From: Rothia uropygialis
Lineage (GTDB): Bacteria; Actinomycetota; Actinomycetes; Actinomycetales; Micrococcaceae
DNA: 64,000 nt
NCBI RefSeq assembly: GCF_004137765.1
Contig: NZ_NOIS01000004.1
Coordinates: 248,001-312,000 of the forward strand
Reading direction: 5' to 3'
A model generated the notes under the pieces. It was not told the origin of the DNA and searched no databases. It worked only from the letters and a program-made list of their open reading frames with translations. Shown here piece by piece: positions 8,892 to 17,243 of the stretch (position 1 is its first letter; the number at the start of each line of letters is the position of its first letter). The translations under genes and the position numbers were made by a program.

Positions 8892-9698
8892 ATGAGAATT
8901 GCGACCTGGAATGTGAACTCCATCCGTGCCCGCGCCGACCGAGTCGAGGAATGGTTGGACCGCTCTGACGTCGATGTCCTGGCGATTCAGGAAACGAAGG
9001 CCAAGGACGAGAACTTTCCTTTCAGCGTGTTCGAGCGCCTGGGTTACGACGTCGCCCACTTCGGCCTGAACCAGTGGAACGGCGTCGCGATCGCCTCCCG
9101 CGTGGGCCTCGACGACGTCGAACGCACCTTCCCCGGCCAACCCGTATTCGGCAAACCCGGCAAGGAAGAGATCCAGGAGGCTCGAGCAATCGGGGCCACC
9201 TGTGGCGGCGTTCGCGTCTGGAGTCTCTACGTCCCCAACGGCCGCGGAATCGACGACCCACACATGGCCTACAAGCTGGATTGGCTCAGGGTGCTCCGCA
9301 AGAACACCCAGAAGTGGCTCGCGGATGACCCGGAGGCCCAGCTGGCACTTGTGGGAGATTGGAACGTCGCGCCCCAGGACGACGACGTCTGGGACATCGA
9401 ATTCTTCCGCAAGAATGGGATGACGCACGTGACCGAGCCCGAAAGGGCGGCATTCCACTCTTTTCTAGACGACGCCGGGTTGGTTGACGTCGCTCGTCCT
9501 TATACGCAAGGGGAGAAAGACTACACCTACTGGGACTACACCTCGTTGCGTTTTCCGAAGAACGAGGGCATGCGAATCGACTTCCAGCTCTACTCCCCCG
9601 CCCTGGCGGACCGCGTAACGGGCGCAAGCTACGACCGTGAGGAGCGCAAAGGCAAAGGCGCCTCCGACCACCTGCCCGTGATCGTGGACGTGAAGTGA
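8892..9698 (+). CDS. xthA: Exodeoxyribonuclease III
   Basis: A 268-residue Mg-dependent AP endonuclease/3'-exonuclease of the endonuclease-exonuclease-phosphatase superfamily, acting in base excision repair. All hallmark motifs are in order: TWNVNSIRAR at the N-terminus (metal and phosphate contacts), AIQETKAKD with the metal-binding Glu near residue 35, the YVPNGRG loop, GDWNVAPQDDD with catalytic Asp/Asn, RIDFQLYS, and the terminal SDHLPV His motif. Length matches the bacterial ExoIII family. It is a single gene, apparently leaderless, with a terminator hairpin downstream. Confidence 0.95.
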   Translation: MRIATWNVNSIRARADRVEEWLDRSDVDVLAIQETKAKDENFPFSVFERLGYDVAHFGLNQWNGVAIASRVGLDDVERTFPGQPVFGKPGKEEIQEARAIGATCGGVRVWSLYVPNGRGIDDPHMAYKLDWLRVLRKNTQKWLADDPEAQLALVGDWNVAPQDDDVWDIEFFRKNGMTHVTEPERAAFHSFLDDAGLVDVARPYTQGEKDYTYWDYTSLRFPKNEGMRIDFQLYSPALADRVTGASYDREERKGKGASDHLPVIVDVK

Positions 9699-9747
9699 TT
9701 CAACCATGAGACCGGCCGGGGGCTGGCCGCGTTCCACGGTTAACGCA

Positions 9748-9783
9748 AAGGATCCCTTCACCGCGTGCGGCGAAGGGGTCCTT
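9748..9783. terminator. Hairpin terminator between convergent genes
   Basis: AAGGATCCCTTC (9748-9759) pairs with GAAGGGGTCCTT (9772-9783), with one G-T wobble and a 12-base loop. It lies between xthA and the convergent lipoprotein gene and could serve both. Confidence 0.6.
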
Positions 9784-9812
9784 CGCGAATTCCGTATCCT
9801 CAGCGCCCGAAC

Positions 9813-10442
9813 TTACTGCCCAACGGGGTACTGAATACCGGCCATCGGGTCGTACCCGTCGGCGAGTTCGCCGAGCCCGTTGGAGGCACAGTAGGACTTC
9901 ACCAGCTGGTCGGTCGAGACATCGTAGGGTTCGGAAGATGTCCAATCGATGGTGCACTGGCCACCAGTGTTCCAGTAGTCCTCCAACTGAGCCGTCGCCG
10001 CGGCATCGCCAGCACCGTTCGCTCCCGCCTGGTCGCCACCGGCAGCCGCGTCGTTACCGGCCTCCCCCGCCGACCCCGCGGCATCATTGGCACCCTGGCC
10101 GCCGCTGGCGCCCTCGCCATTCTGTCCACCATTGGCTCCATCGGCGCCTTCCGCTCCATTGGCACCCTGGCCACCGTTCGCGTCGGAGCTACCGTTCGCC
10201 TTGTCGTCGCCGTTGGCGCCCGCGGAGCCGTTAGCTCCCTCGCCAGATGACGCCCCGTCCGAGCTGCCCGACGACGAATCCGACGAGGCCGAACTTGAGC
10301 TGCCTCCCGAGCTTGAAGAGGAACTTGACGAGGAAGCCGATGCAGAACCCGAAGCATCGGAACCACCATTATCGTCCTGGCCGCATCCGGCCAGAGCCAG
10401 AGCGAAGACTGCTGCAGTCAACGTCAGAACACGAGCTTTCAT
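9813..10442 (-). CDS. Ser/Gly/Asn-rich repeat lipoprotein, unknown function
   Basis: A 209-residue predicted lipoprotein. The signal peptide ends in the lipobox LALAGC, with Cys20 the likely lipidated residue, so the protein should sit on the outer face of the membrane. Residues of about 25-60 are almost only Ser, Gly and Ala. Residues of about 65-150 form a low-complexity tract built from GAN, GAD, GAE, GGQ and similar triplets that resembles a collagen-like spacer. The last 50 residues form a compact domain with two cysteines (TGGQCTIDW and KSYCASNG) that could be disulfide-bonded. The ATG at 10442 has GGAGAG five bases upstream. I do not recognise the C-terminal domain. Confidence 0.75.
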   Translation of the reverse strand: MKARVLTLTAAVFALALAGCGQDDNGGSDASGSASASSSSSSSSSGGSSSSASSDSSSGSSDGASSGEGANGSAGANGDDKANGSSDANGGQGANGAEGADGANGGQNGEGASGGQGANDAAGSAGEAGNDAAAGGDQAGANGAGDAAATAQLEDYWNTGGQCTIDWTSSEPYDVSTDQLVKSYCASNGLGELADGYDPMAGIQYPVGQ

Positions 10443-10778
10443 TGGACTCTCCTTATGTGTCTTGGCTAACACTTGAGTATAAACAAACAGAGGAACAATT
10501 GTCTCGCAATATTTTTATCGAATTTTGCGAATTATGAAGGTCCCGCGTTTACTCGATAGTTTTTAAAGTCTCGGTTTACACTTAACAGTTAGCAGGGCTA
10601 TCTGTCAATGGAATTTCTCTCTAGGTTTCAGTGCACAACTTTTGCCCCGCACTCTCACCGGGAGAACCCGCGTTACCCCTCGGGGCTAATGGTTACGAAC
10701 TTGCCTTTACTCGCATCATTGCTTTCGGAGCAGTCGGCGCACCCTGGTTTATTGGGTTCTCGACGGTAGGGTGCTGGT
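10443..10778. other. AT-rich divergent promoter region
   Basis: This 336-base gap lies between the lipoprotein gene (minus) and the methyltransferase gene (plus). Its centre (about 10480-10600) is markedly AT-rich compared with the rest of the window. A TATACT -10 box on the minus strand (complement of 10476-10481) probably starts the lipoprotein transcript near 10469. The methyltransferase -10 box is at the right edge. No ORF or structured RNA is evident. Confidence 0.5.
10767..10772 (+). promoter_or_regulatory. -10 box of a leaderless promoter
   Basis: TAGGGT ends six bases before the methyltransferase ATG at 10779. No ribosome binding site is visible. Confidence 0.45.
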
Positions 10779-11603
10779 ATGCCTGAAGCCTCGGAGAACC
10801 CAGTATCGTGTTACAGCCACGGACACCATCCAAGCGTGCTGAATTCCCATTCGACGCGCACGGCGGAAAACAGTTGTGCATACTTTCTGAGTCGAGTATC
10901 CGAGGGAGACAAGATCCTGGACATCGGGTGCGGGCCCGGCACGATCACGCTGGGACTCGCGGAGCGAGCGGGAGACTCAGGCGCAGTGGTCGGCGTGGAC
11001 TTTTCCCCAGAGGCCATTGCACTGGCACAGAGCAACGCGAATTCGGCTGGCCGGGAAAACGTCCGTTTCGTGGAAGGAGATCTCTTCGCGCTCGACATGG
11101 AGCCGGCGAGCTTCGACATCGTGCACGCTCATCAGGTGCTCCAACATCTTTCAGACCCGGTGGAAGCGTTATGCGACATGGCCCGTTATTGCAAACCGGG
11201 AGGTCTCATCGCGGTCCGGGACGCTGACTACCACGCCATGACCTGGCATCCGAGATTCCCGGGGATGGACCGCTGGCTGTCGGTCTATACCGCGGACGCC
11301 CGCTCGCACGGCGCGGAGCCGGACGCTGGCCGGAACCTTCGTGCGTGGGCGAATGCAGCCGGGCTGGCACCCTTTGCGGTGACCTCGTCGACGTGGACGT
11401 ACGGAACTGCGGAATCCACGGCATGGTGGGGCACCAGCCAGGCAGACCGGGTTCGCAACTCACGTTTTGCCGCCCATGCAACCGAAAGAGGAATGACCTC
11501 TCACGATATCGAAGGTATCGCCCAAGCTTGGGAGAGCTGGGGCAACCATCCGGATGCCTGGTTCTGCATGGTGCACGGCGAAGTTCTCGCCACGGTCGAG
11601 TGA
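10779..11603 (+). CDS. Class I SAM-dependent methyltransferase
   Basis: A 274-residue cytoplasmic methyltransferase. SAM-binding motif I is ILDIGCGPGTITLGLAE (near residues 46-62), followed by the acidic end of strand 2 (VGVDFS) and motif IV (FDIVHAHQVLQHLSDP). This is the Methyltransf_11/25 (UbiE-like) architecture. The C-terminal part has many Trp and His residues and no recognisable substrate domain, so the methyl acceptor cannot be named. The start follows a TAGGGT box by six bases, which suggests leaderless translation. It is a single gene ended by a hairpin with a T-run. Confidence 0.85.
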   Translation: MPEASENPVSCYSHGHHPSVLNSHSTRTAENSCAYFLSRVSEGDKILDIGCGPGTITLGLAERAGDSGAVVGVDFSPEAIALAQSNANSAGRENVRFVEGDLFALDMEPASFDIVHAHQVLQHLSDPVEALCDMARYCKPGGLIAVRDADYHAMTWHPRFPGMDRWLSVYTADARSHGAEPDAGRNLRAWANAAGLAPFAVTSSTWTYGTAESTAWWGTSQADRVRNSRFAAHATERGMTSHDIEGIAQAWESWGNHPDAWFCMVHGEVLATVE

Positions 11604-11606
11604 ACT

Positions 11607-11638
11607 CCAGGGCCCAAATCGGCCCCTGGTTACTTTTT
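11607..11638 (+). terminator. Rho-independent terminator of the methyltransferase gene
   Basis: CCAGGGCC (11607-11614) pairs with GGCCCCTGG (11621-11629) with one bulged base. TTACTTTTTT follows. It begins three bases after the stop codon. Confidence 0.65.
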
Positions 11639-11660
11639 TAGGCCGTGGTTCTTTGTTCTG

Positions 11661-12518
11661 TCACTTGCCGCTGTAGACGGGGAAGACGGCGTTCTCTCCG
11701 TAGTTCTTCTCGTCCATGGTCCGCAACGTGCCCATGTCTTCCTCGCTGATCGCGAAGTCGACCCGCGCGTTGGAGCGCATATGGTCGGGGTTCGCAGTCT
11801 TGGGCAACGATACGGCGCCGAGCTGGAGCGTGTAGCGGATGCACAGCTGTGGAACCGAAACCCCGTACTTCTCGGCGATCGCGGCGACTTCCTTGTTCTT
11901 CAGAATCTCGCCGTGTGCGATGGGTGAGTATGCTTCGACGAGGATGTCCTTGCTTTCGCAGTAGGCGATGAGCTCGGACGGGGTGTTGCCAGCGTGGACG
12001 AGGATCTGGTTGACGTGCGGTGCAACCGTGCCGTTGTCGAGGATATTGTTGAGGTCCTCCTGCAGAAAGTTTGACACCCCGATGGAGCGAATCTTGCCCA
12101 CCTGGTGCGCCTCCTCCAGGGCCTTCCAGGCCTGTCGGTTGCCGTCTGCGTAGTCGCCACCACGGAAGTTCTCCCACGGTTGAGGAGCATGGATCAGCAT
12201 GAGATCGATGTACCCGATGCCGAGCTTCCGCAGCGACTCGTCGATCGCGGCGACCGCCTCGTCGTAGTCCTTGATCTCCGCGGCCAGCTTTGTGGACACG
12301 AACAGGTCCTCTCGGCTCACGCCGCAGTCGCGTACGCCGGCGCCAACCCCTCGTTCATTGCCGTAAGCCTGCGCGGTATCGATGTTGCGGTACCCGATCC
12401 CGACGGCATCACACACGGCCCGTGCCGCCTGATCGTCGTCGATGAACCAGGTGCCCAGACCCAGCTTCGGGATCTCGACTCCGTTGGACAGAGTATTGGT
12501 TTCCTTCAGGATGCTCAT
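11661..12518 (-). CDS. Aldo/keto reductase (AKR5-like)
   Basis: A 285-residue NADPH-dependent oxidoreductase with the (beta/alpha)8 fold. The catalytic tetrad is complete: Asp47, Tyr52 (in DTAQAY), Lys77 (STKLA) and His110 (LMLIHAP). The GVSNF motif and the C-terminal cofactor-binding segment SLPKTANPDHMRSN are present. The sequence resembles 2,5-diketo-D-gluconate reductase-type enzymes, which reduce many aldehydes and ketones. The start lies three bases after the stop of the cupin gene, so the two form a tight operon, perhaps under the MmyB-like regulator just upstream. Confidence 0.9.
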   Translation of the reverse strand: MSILKETNTLSNGVEIPKLGLGTWFIDDDQAARAVCDAVGIGYRNIDTAQAYGNERGVGAGVRDCGVSREDLFVSTKLAAEIKDYDEAVAAIDESLRKLGIGYIDLMLIHAPQPWENFRGGDYADGNRQAWKALEEAHQVGKIRSIGVSNFLQEDLNNILDNGTVAPHVNQILVHAGNTPSELIAYCESKDILVEAYSPIAHGEILKNKEVAAIAEKYGVSVPQLCIRYTLQLGAVSLPKTANPDHMRSNARVDFAISEEDMGTLRTMDEKNYGENAVFPVYSGK

Positions 12519-12521
12519 GCT

Positions 12522-12950
12522 TTACTTCCTTGTCTTCGGCAGTTCGTCGTACACCTGATCGGTGACCGGTTCGAGCCACTCATTGCTCACGTTCTCACCC
12601 GGGGTGATGAAAACGAGGTGGGAAAACCACGAGTCGGCTTTCGCCCCGTGCCAGTGCTTCGTACCGGCCGGGACACGAATTACCGTTCCCGGCTCCAAGC
12701 TGACAGGGTCCTCGTCCTCGGCCTGGTACCAGCCGCGGCCGGCGGTGCAGAGCAGGATCTGGTCGCCCCCGCCGGCGGTGCCATGGTGGATGTGCCAGTT
12801 GTTGCGGCAGCCCGGTTCGAAAGAGACGTTGTTGACGGGAACGCTCCCGCCGGTCAGCGGGGCGAGGTAACTCTGTCCGACGAAGTACTGCGCGAGGGCA
12901 TCGTTCTTCTCCCCGAGCGGGAAGATCTGGTCGAATTCGTTGTTGTTCAT
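12522..12950 (-). CDS. Single-domain cupin protein
   Basis: A 142-residue cupin. Likely metal ligands are His53 and His55 in NNWHIHH, Gln64 in GGDQILL, and His99 or His101 in GTKHWHG. These match the two conserved cupin motifs. Small cupins of this type are often annotated with carboxymuconolactone decarboxylase-like or mandelonitrile-lyase-like names, but catalysis has not been shown for most. The ATG at 12950 has AAGGAA upstream. The long in-frame extension above this ATG is antisense to the regulator gene and is not coding. It is co-transcribed with the aldo/keto reductase. Confidence 0.85.
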   Translation of the reverse strand: MNNNEFDQIFPLGEKNDALAQYFVGQSYLAPLTGGSVPVNNVSFEPGCRNNWHIHHGTAGGGDQILLCTAGRGWYQAEDEDPVSLEPGTVIRVPAGTKHWHGAKADSWFSHLVFITPGENVSNEWLEPVTDQVYDELPKTRK

Positions 12951-13045
12951 GCTGATTCCTTCGTTTCGTGGTCGGTGATGCAGCGGGGCCAGATGCTGCC
13001 GCTTTCCGCGGCCTCCCCGGTCTGCAGGCATAAGCCGTGTGGGCT

Positions 13046-13927
13046 TCAGCCCGGGCCGGCGGTGTGGCCTTCCTCTTGCTCCGTCTTGTCTCCGGCGGCC
13101 CAGGAGGCCAAAAAGCGCAGGGCCTCGTGAGTGGGGCTCTCCGGCGGGGCCGTCCAGACGACGAGCTGCTGCTCGGCATCGTGCGCTTCGACGAGAGTGT
13201 CCCAGTCGAGCACCAGTTCGCCGACCGCCGGATGGTTGAGCGTCTTGGTGCCGATGGTGAGGCTCTTGACCGTGCGACCGGCCCACCACTGGCTGAACTG
13301 GGAATCCTGCACGGACAGCTCTCCGACCAATGAGCTCAATCGCGGGTCGTCGGGGTATTTCGCGGCCTCCATGCGCAGCTGCGCGACCGCCGTCTGGGCG
13401 ACACTTTCCCAATCGGCGTAAAGAGCGCGCATCACCGGATCTGTGAACAAGATGCGTACGTAGTTGCGGTGCTTCTGCGGGACCTTCCCGAAGTCGACCA
13501 TCATCACGGCAGCCAGGTCGTTCCACGCGAGAATGTCCATACGCCTGCCCATCACGATCGCCGGCGTCGCCATGAGATCACCGAGCAGACGCCGCAACTG
13601 CGGTTGGACCTTCTGCACGGTCCTGCGCGGGGCAAGGGTGGAGGGTTTCTCCGCGAGACTGAATAGGTACCGCCGCTGGTCGGCGTCCATCTGCATCACC
13701 TCGGCGAGGGTGTTCAGCACGGGAGCGGAGACCTTGATGCGTCCCTGCTCGATTCGGGTGTAATAGTCGAGGCTGATCGAGGCAAGCTGCGCCACTTCCT
13801 CACGGCGCAGGCCGGCCACACGTCGAGCACCGGAGCCCTCGGGGAGCCCGGTATCGCGGGGCGTGAGCTCACCGCGTCTCGTCTTGAGGAACGTGCCGAG
13901 CTCGTTCATCTTCGTATCACCAGCCAT
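13046..13927 (-). CDS. MmyB-like helix-turn-helix transcriptional regulator
   Basis: A 293-residue regulator with an N-terminal XRE-type helix-turn-helix (RREEVAQLASISLDYYTRIE, near residues 41-60) and a C-terminal MmyB-like ligand-binding domain, a combination common in Actinobacteria. The GRRMDILAWNDLA segment marks the start of the second domain. In other genomes such regulators sit beside short-chain, aldo/keto or quinone reductases that they control. Here the cupin and aldo/keto reductase genes follow 95 bases downstream on the same strand. The ATG at 13927 has GGAAGG upstream; an internal ATG 18 bases later is an alternative. Confidence 0.88.
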   Translation of the reverse strand: MAGDTKMNELGTFLKTRRGELTPRDTGLPEGSGARRVAGLRREEVAQLASISLDYYTRIEQGRIKVSAPVLNTLAEVMQMDADQRRYLFSLAEKPSTLAPRRTVQKVQPQLRRLLGDLMATPAIVMGRRMDILAWNDLAAVMMVDFGKVPQKHRNYVRILFTDPVMRALYADWESVAQTAVAQLRMEAAKYPDDPRLSSLVGELSVQDSQFSQWWAGRTVKSLTIGTKTLNHPAVGELVLDWDTLVEAHDAEQQLVVWTAPPESPTHEALRFLASWAAGDKTEQEEGHTAGPG

Positions 13928-13973
13928 GCCCACATCCTTCCACCATCCCTGCCTGGGGTGGGAGGGAGAAAAA

Positions 13974-14051
13974 CATCCCTGGATTCGGCAGGCCACCGAG
14001 CGGCTGCGCTCCGGCGAGGCGATCGGGAACATCGTCTTGCCCTTCGCCCAA
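13974..14051 (+). pseudogene. Possible remnant of a zinc-type oxidoreductase C-terminus
   Basis: The plus-strand frame here encodes RQATERLRSGEAIGNIVLPF, which resembles the last residues of NADPH:quinone oxidoreductases/medium-chain dehydrogenases (an RSGxAIGNIVL ending). Nothing upstream in frame matches the rest of such an enzyme, because the MmyB-like gene occupies the opposite strand. Since such reductases are usual neighbours of MmyB-like regulators, this may be a decayed partner gene. The match is short and from memory. Confidence 0.22.
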
Positions 14052-14180
14052 GAGCCCTTCCTGGGCGGGCTCGCGCTGCTCGGTTTCGCGGCGTCCGCGG
14101 GCGGCGGTGACAGAATTGGCCTGTCGGCCAGAGCTCGCTCACCCGTAGTCCCGTATACGGTGCCTGCAGGTTCTATGGGT

Positions 14181-15404
14181 CTAAGATTCCAGGTTTCGGA
14201 CGTTTTTCAGGGTCAAGGGAAGCAAGGAGCTGATGAGCACCATGAAGCCCGCGATGGTGAGAACGACGTTCGTGTTCTGGCCTGTGAGCAAGCCTGCCGC
14301 TGCGGTTCCGATCGGGATGGCGGCGTAGGATCCGAGCGCGTCGAAAGTCGAAATCCTGCCCAGTTGCTCAGGTGGGATTTTCGTTTGCAGCGCCGACATC
14401 CAACAGATGGTGAAGATTTCAACACCGATCCCACCTATGGCGAACAAAGGTGTCAGGGCCAGAAAATGCAGGTCCAGGATCAAAGCGAAAGGGATGGCTG
14501 CAATACTGGCCGCCCCGAGGAGCCCGATAACAAGCGGTCGGGAAATCTTCGCCCGGTAGAGCACGGCTCCTGCGACGAGCATACCGGTGCCCATTGCCCC
14601 GATGAGAACGCCCCACCCGAATGTCCCGATCGCGGGGGTGCTGACTGCAATGGCTGGCCCGATCACACCTTGGACACCGGCGGCGACGGCGTTGACCGCC
14701 GTGAATGCCGCCACCACCGACCAGACCCAGGGCCGGGAAATGAATTCGTGCCATCCTCGACCGACGTCTTGGACAACCGTCGATTGGCTCGCCATCTCCT
14801 GGTCACCGTTAAACTTCGGGAGCAAGAGTGCCGCACCGGCCCCGACAGCAAAAAGCGCCGAGTTGATCCAGAAACCGTAGGCCGGATGCGCGATGGCCAT
14901 AATCCCGCTCCCTGCAATGGGACCAGCCACGGTGGCAACACTTCTGACCATAGCGATGGCCGAATTGGCTCGAACGAGCAAGTCACTACCGATCAGGCGG
15001 GGAAGTAGAGCGCTGAAGACAGGAAGGGTGGCCGCATTGGCTGCGCCATTAATCGCCTCCAGGCTCACGAGCAAACCCAAGGGCGCCGCCTCGTTCCACA
15101 AGGCGATCCCCGCTACGATCTGTGACGCCGCGGCGACAGCGTGGGAGACCAACAGAATCAAACGGGGGTCCACCCGATCGGCAAGTACTCCTGCTGCTGG
15201 CAGTGCAGCGATGAATGCGACGGTCCTCGCCATGGTGACGACTGCCAGCCCGTGAGCACCAGCACCGGTCGAGAGCACACCGAACGCGACGATGACCGGC
15301 GCCATGGTTGTCGCCCAGAGGGATGCGGTCCGAGTAAGAACGTAGGTATTGAAACCGGCCCGCATGGTCCATAGGGAGGGGCTTTGCTCGGTTGGGGCGA
15401 CCAT
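14181..15404 (-). CDS. MFS transporter, probable drug exporter (DHA3/EntS-like)
   Basis: A 407-residue integral membrane protein with about twelve hydrophobic segments and a hydrophilic break near the middle. The loop after helix 2 (GVLADRVDPRLILL) is the degenerate MFS motif A of the DHA3 efflux group, which includes EntS and macrolide exporters. The start overlaps the stop of the preceding ArsR-like regulator by one base (TGATG), so translation is coupled. An ArsR-type regulator and an exporter in one operon suggests ligand-induced efflux. The substrate is unknown. Confidence 0.85.
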   Translation of the reverse strand: MVAPTEQSPSLWTMRAGFNTYVLTRTASLWATTMAPVIVAFGVLSTGAGAHGLAVVTMARTVAFIAALPAAGVLADRVDPRLILLVSHAVAAASQIVAGIALWNEAAPLGLLVSLEAINGAANAATLPVFSALLPRLIGSDLLVRANSAIAMVRSVATVAGPIAGSGIMAIAHPAYGFWINSALFAVGAGAALLLPKFNGDQEMASQSTVVQDVGRGWHEFISRPWVWSVVAAFTAVNAVAAGVQGVIGPAIAVSTPAIGTFGWGVLIGAMGTGMLVAGAVLYRAKISRPLVIGLLGAASIAAIPFALILDLHFLALTPLFAIGGIGVEIFTICWMSALQTKIPPEQLGRISTFDALGSYAAIPIGTAAAGLLTGQNTNVVLTIAGFMVLISSLLPLTLKNVRNLES

Positions 15405-15991
15405 CAGTCGGGGTCTTGTTGCGGGACAGGAGTCAGCTGAAGAACCACCATGACGTCGTGACCATCTCGTGGGGCATCAGTCGTGCGCCATCTGTCGATA
15501 ACCGCGATCAGTTCCTGCTGGAGCTGTGTGGCTTGGTCAGGACTGAGGCGGAGAATGGAATCGACGTCGGTGGCGGCATCTCTCCATGCCTGGGGCCAGG
15601 AATCTGTGGCCTCATCCCAGGCACCTTGTAACTCCTTGCGCCTACCGTTAAGAACGCTCCTGGCCTGACTGATCGCCGAGAGAAGATGCTCAGGCGCATC
15701 TGTCTCCGGAGCTCGCCACCGGATGCCACCAGGAATAGCTTCCCAGAACCGGGACCGCCGATCCGCGGCCAGCGATTCGTTCAAGTGAACAAAACCTTCT
15801 TCATTCAACACACGGAGATGATGACTGGCGGAGCCAACGGCCATTCCGAGGCTGGCTGCGATGGCACTGACACGGCTAGGTCCTTCCCTGAGAAGCAACT
15901 CGTAAACTCGGATGCGTTCCGGTGAGACAACACGACGAAGAGTCTCGGCATCGGATAGCACTGGAGTTTCCCTGCTCTGCTGTGAATCCAT
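15404..15991 (-). CDS. ArsR-like winged-helix transcriptional regulator
   Basis: A 195-residue DNA-binding protein. Residues of about 20-80 form a winged helix (SPERIRVYELLLREGPSRVS then SASHHLRVLNEEGFV) typical of the ArsR/HTH_20 families. The C-terminal half is helical and may bind ligand or mediate dimerisation. No metal-binding Cys cluster is visible, so it is more likely an organic-ligand sensor. The ATG at 15991 has GAGGGA upstream. The downstream MFS gene overlaps it by one base. A tandem AT-rich repeat 32-55 bases upstream of the start is the obvious autoregulatory site. Confidence 0.85.
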   Translation of the reverse strand: MDSQQSRETPVLSDAETLRRVVSPERIRVYELLLREGPSRVSAIAASLGMAVGSASHHLRVLNEEGFVHLNESLAADRRSRFWEAIPGGIRWRAPETDAPEHLLSAISQARSVLNGRRKELQGAWDEATDSWPQAWRDAATDVDSILRLSPDQATQLQQELIAVIDRWRTTDAPRDGHDVMVVLQLTPVPQQDPD

Positions 15992-16022
15992 GAACGTCCC
16001 TCAACCAGGCAATCGGAAAATA

Positions 16023-16046
16023 TAATTGTACAAATCTAATTGTACA
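16023..16046 (-). promoter_or_regulatory. Tandem operator of the ArsR-like/MFS operon
   Basis: The ten-base word TAATTGTACA occurs twice, at 16023-16032 and 16037-16046, with a 14-base period. Each copy has the palindromic core TGTACA. The pair lies just upstream of the regulator gene in a strongly AT-rich patch, as expected for an autorepressor site. Confidence 0.55.
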
Positions 16047-16131
16047 TTTTCGGCCACCTTCATACGCGCAAGGCACGGAAACTGCAGATGCCCCAAAGCA
16101 CGATCGTGTTTGACCTCAGCACGGCCATCGC

Positions 16132-16713
16132 TTACGAAACCGCCGCCGAGCCCATCCCCCCGGCTGAAGGGCGAGAATCGGTTGCAAGGAGGCCGAAAAC
16201 GAGCGTGTCGGTCCATTCACCCTTGTTCCAAAAGTCTTCTCGCAGATGACCCTCGTGGACCATTCCTACACGCCGAGCCAGTTTGGCTGAGACCGTATTT
16301 CTGGGATCGACCCGCGCTTCGAGCCGATGAAGCATGTAGTGACCAAGAGCTGTATCCAGCACCTCGGTGACGGCTTCGGTTGCCAGTCCTTTCCCGCTGT
16401 AGTCCGGATCGATGACCCACCCGATCTCGGCGGCACGGTATCGGCGGTCGGTCAGCCACAGTGATATCGACCCGAAAGGCTCCCCCTGGTATTCGAGCAC
16501 GAGACCGAGCGAGCCTTCCCCGCCATCCAGGCCGGTACGATTCATGCGTTGGCGGTTCTTGTGCACAGCCTCCTCTGCCGAGAAGGGACCGTAGGGCAAG
16601 AATCGGCAAACTTCTGCGCTCGAGTAAACCCGATGCATCCAGGCGGCGTCGGATTCCTGGTGCAAGCGAAGTATGAGCCTGCTGGTACGCAGGGGCAAGC
16701 GCAACGGTTCCAT
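16132..16713 (-). CDS. GNAT family N-acetyltransferase (RimJ/RimL-like)
   Basis: A 193-residue acetyl-CoA-dependent acyltransferase. The N-terminal LPLRTSRLILRLHQESDA is typical of the Acetyltransf_3 group. Motif A appears as IGWVIDPDYSGKGLATEAV, with the acetyl-CoA pyrophosphate loop SGKGLA, followed by HRLEARVDPRNTVSAKLARRVG. Members acetylate ribosomal protein N-termini, antibiotics or small metabolites; the substrate is not predictable. A TATGCT box lies eight bases upstream of the ATG on the minus strand, so the transcript may be leaderless. It is a single gene. Confidence 0.88.
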   Translation of the reverse strand: MEPLRLPLRTSRLILRLHQESDAAWMHRVYSSAEVCRFLPYGPFSAEEAVHKNRQRMNRTGLDGGEGSLGLVLEYQGEPFGSISLWLTDRRYRAAEIGWVIDPDYSGKGLATEAVTEVLDTALGHYMLHRLEARVDPRNTVSAKLARRVGMVHEGHLREDFWNKGEWTDTLVFGLLATDSRPSAGGMGSAAVS

Positions 16714-17243
16714 GCTTGCAGAGCATACCCACCCCTAACTGCACCAGCGACCAGACATCAGCGAACCTACGATGGCGGTCGGGTGGTGACGGTCGAGATC
16801 GAAGATGGTGTCCCATCGCTGGCTGTTGCCCTCGCCCAGCTCCAATCACAGCGGACCACCGCGCGCATCAGGGCCGTGGCCCAGGCGATCCACCATCAGG
16901 TGGAGAAACATCGATCGGAACTGCCAGTCGGGGCTGGGTAAGCGATTTCGGCCCCGCTAGGACCGCCCACTCTCTGAGTGCCCTGACCACCGGAATCTTC
17001 AGCAACGCCCCGCGGAACGGTGCCGCTTCGAGCAGGTCCGATCCAGAGGACCGAAGAGACTACTGTTCTCTCAGATCGGGTTGCCGACCTGCTTGACGGT
17101 CCCTGCCGATTCTTCAACGACTGGGCAACCGGCCATCGGAACGAGAAAGCCCCGGGAATGGATAACGCTCGACATTGATTGGAGTACTGCACCGGTCGGG
17201 ACATCATGTGAAAGCCCACGCTTCATGCCGGGATTCGAGCCTT
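16714..17243. other. Gene-poor stretch downstream of the tRNA cluster
   Basis: About 530 bases lie between the acetyltransferase gene and the tRNA-Phe terminator. Short frames exist, such as a 52-codon plus-strand frame ending at 16941 and fragments near 17041-17180. None has a convincing start signal or family resemblance. The region may be decayed coding sequence, but I see no insertion-sequence ends, repeats or duplicated tRNA end. Confidence 0.4.

Noticed and set aside
12951-13526. N-terminal extension of the cupin gene (open frame up to 13526)
   Set aside because: The extension is antisense to the MmyB-like regulator, lacks domain similarity, and the ATG at 12950 has a good ribosome binding site and the expected protein length.
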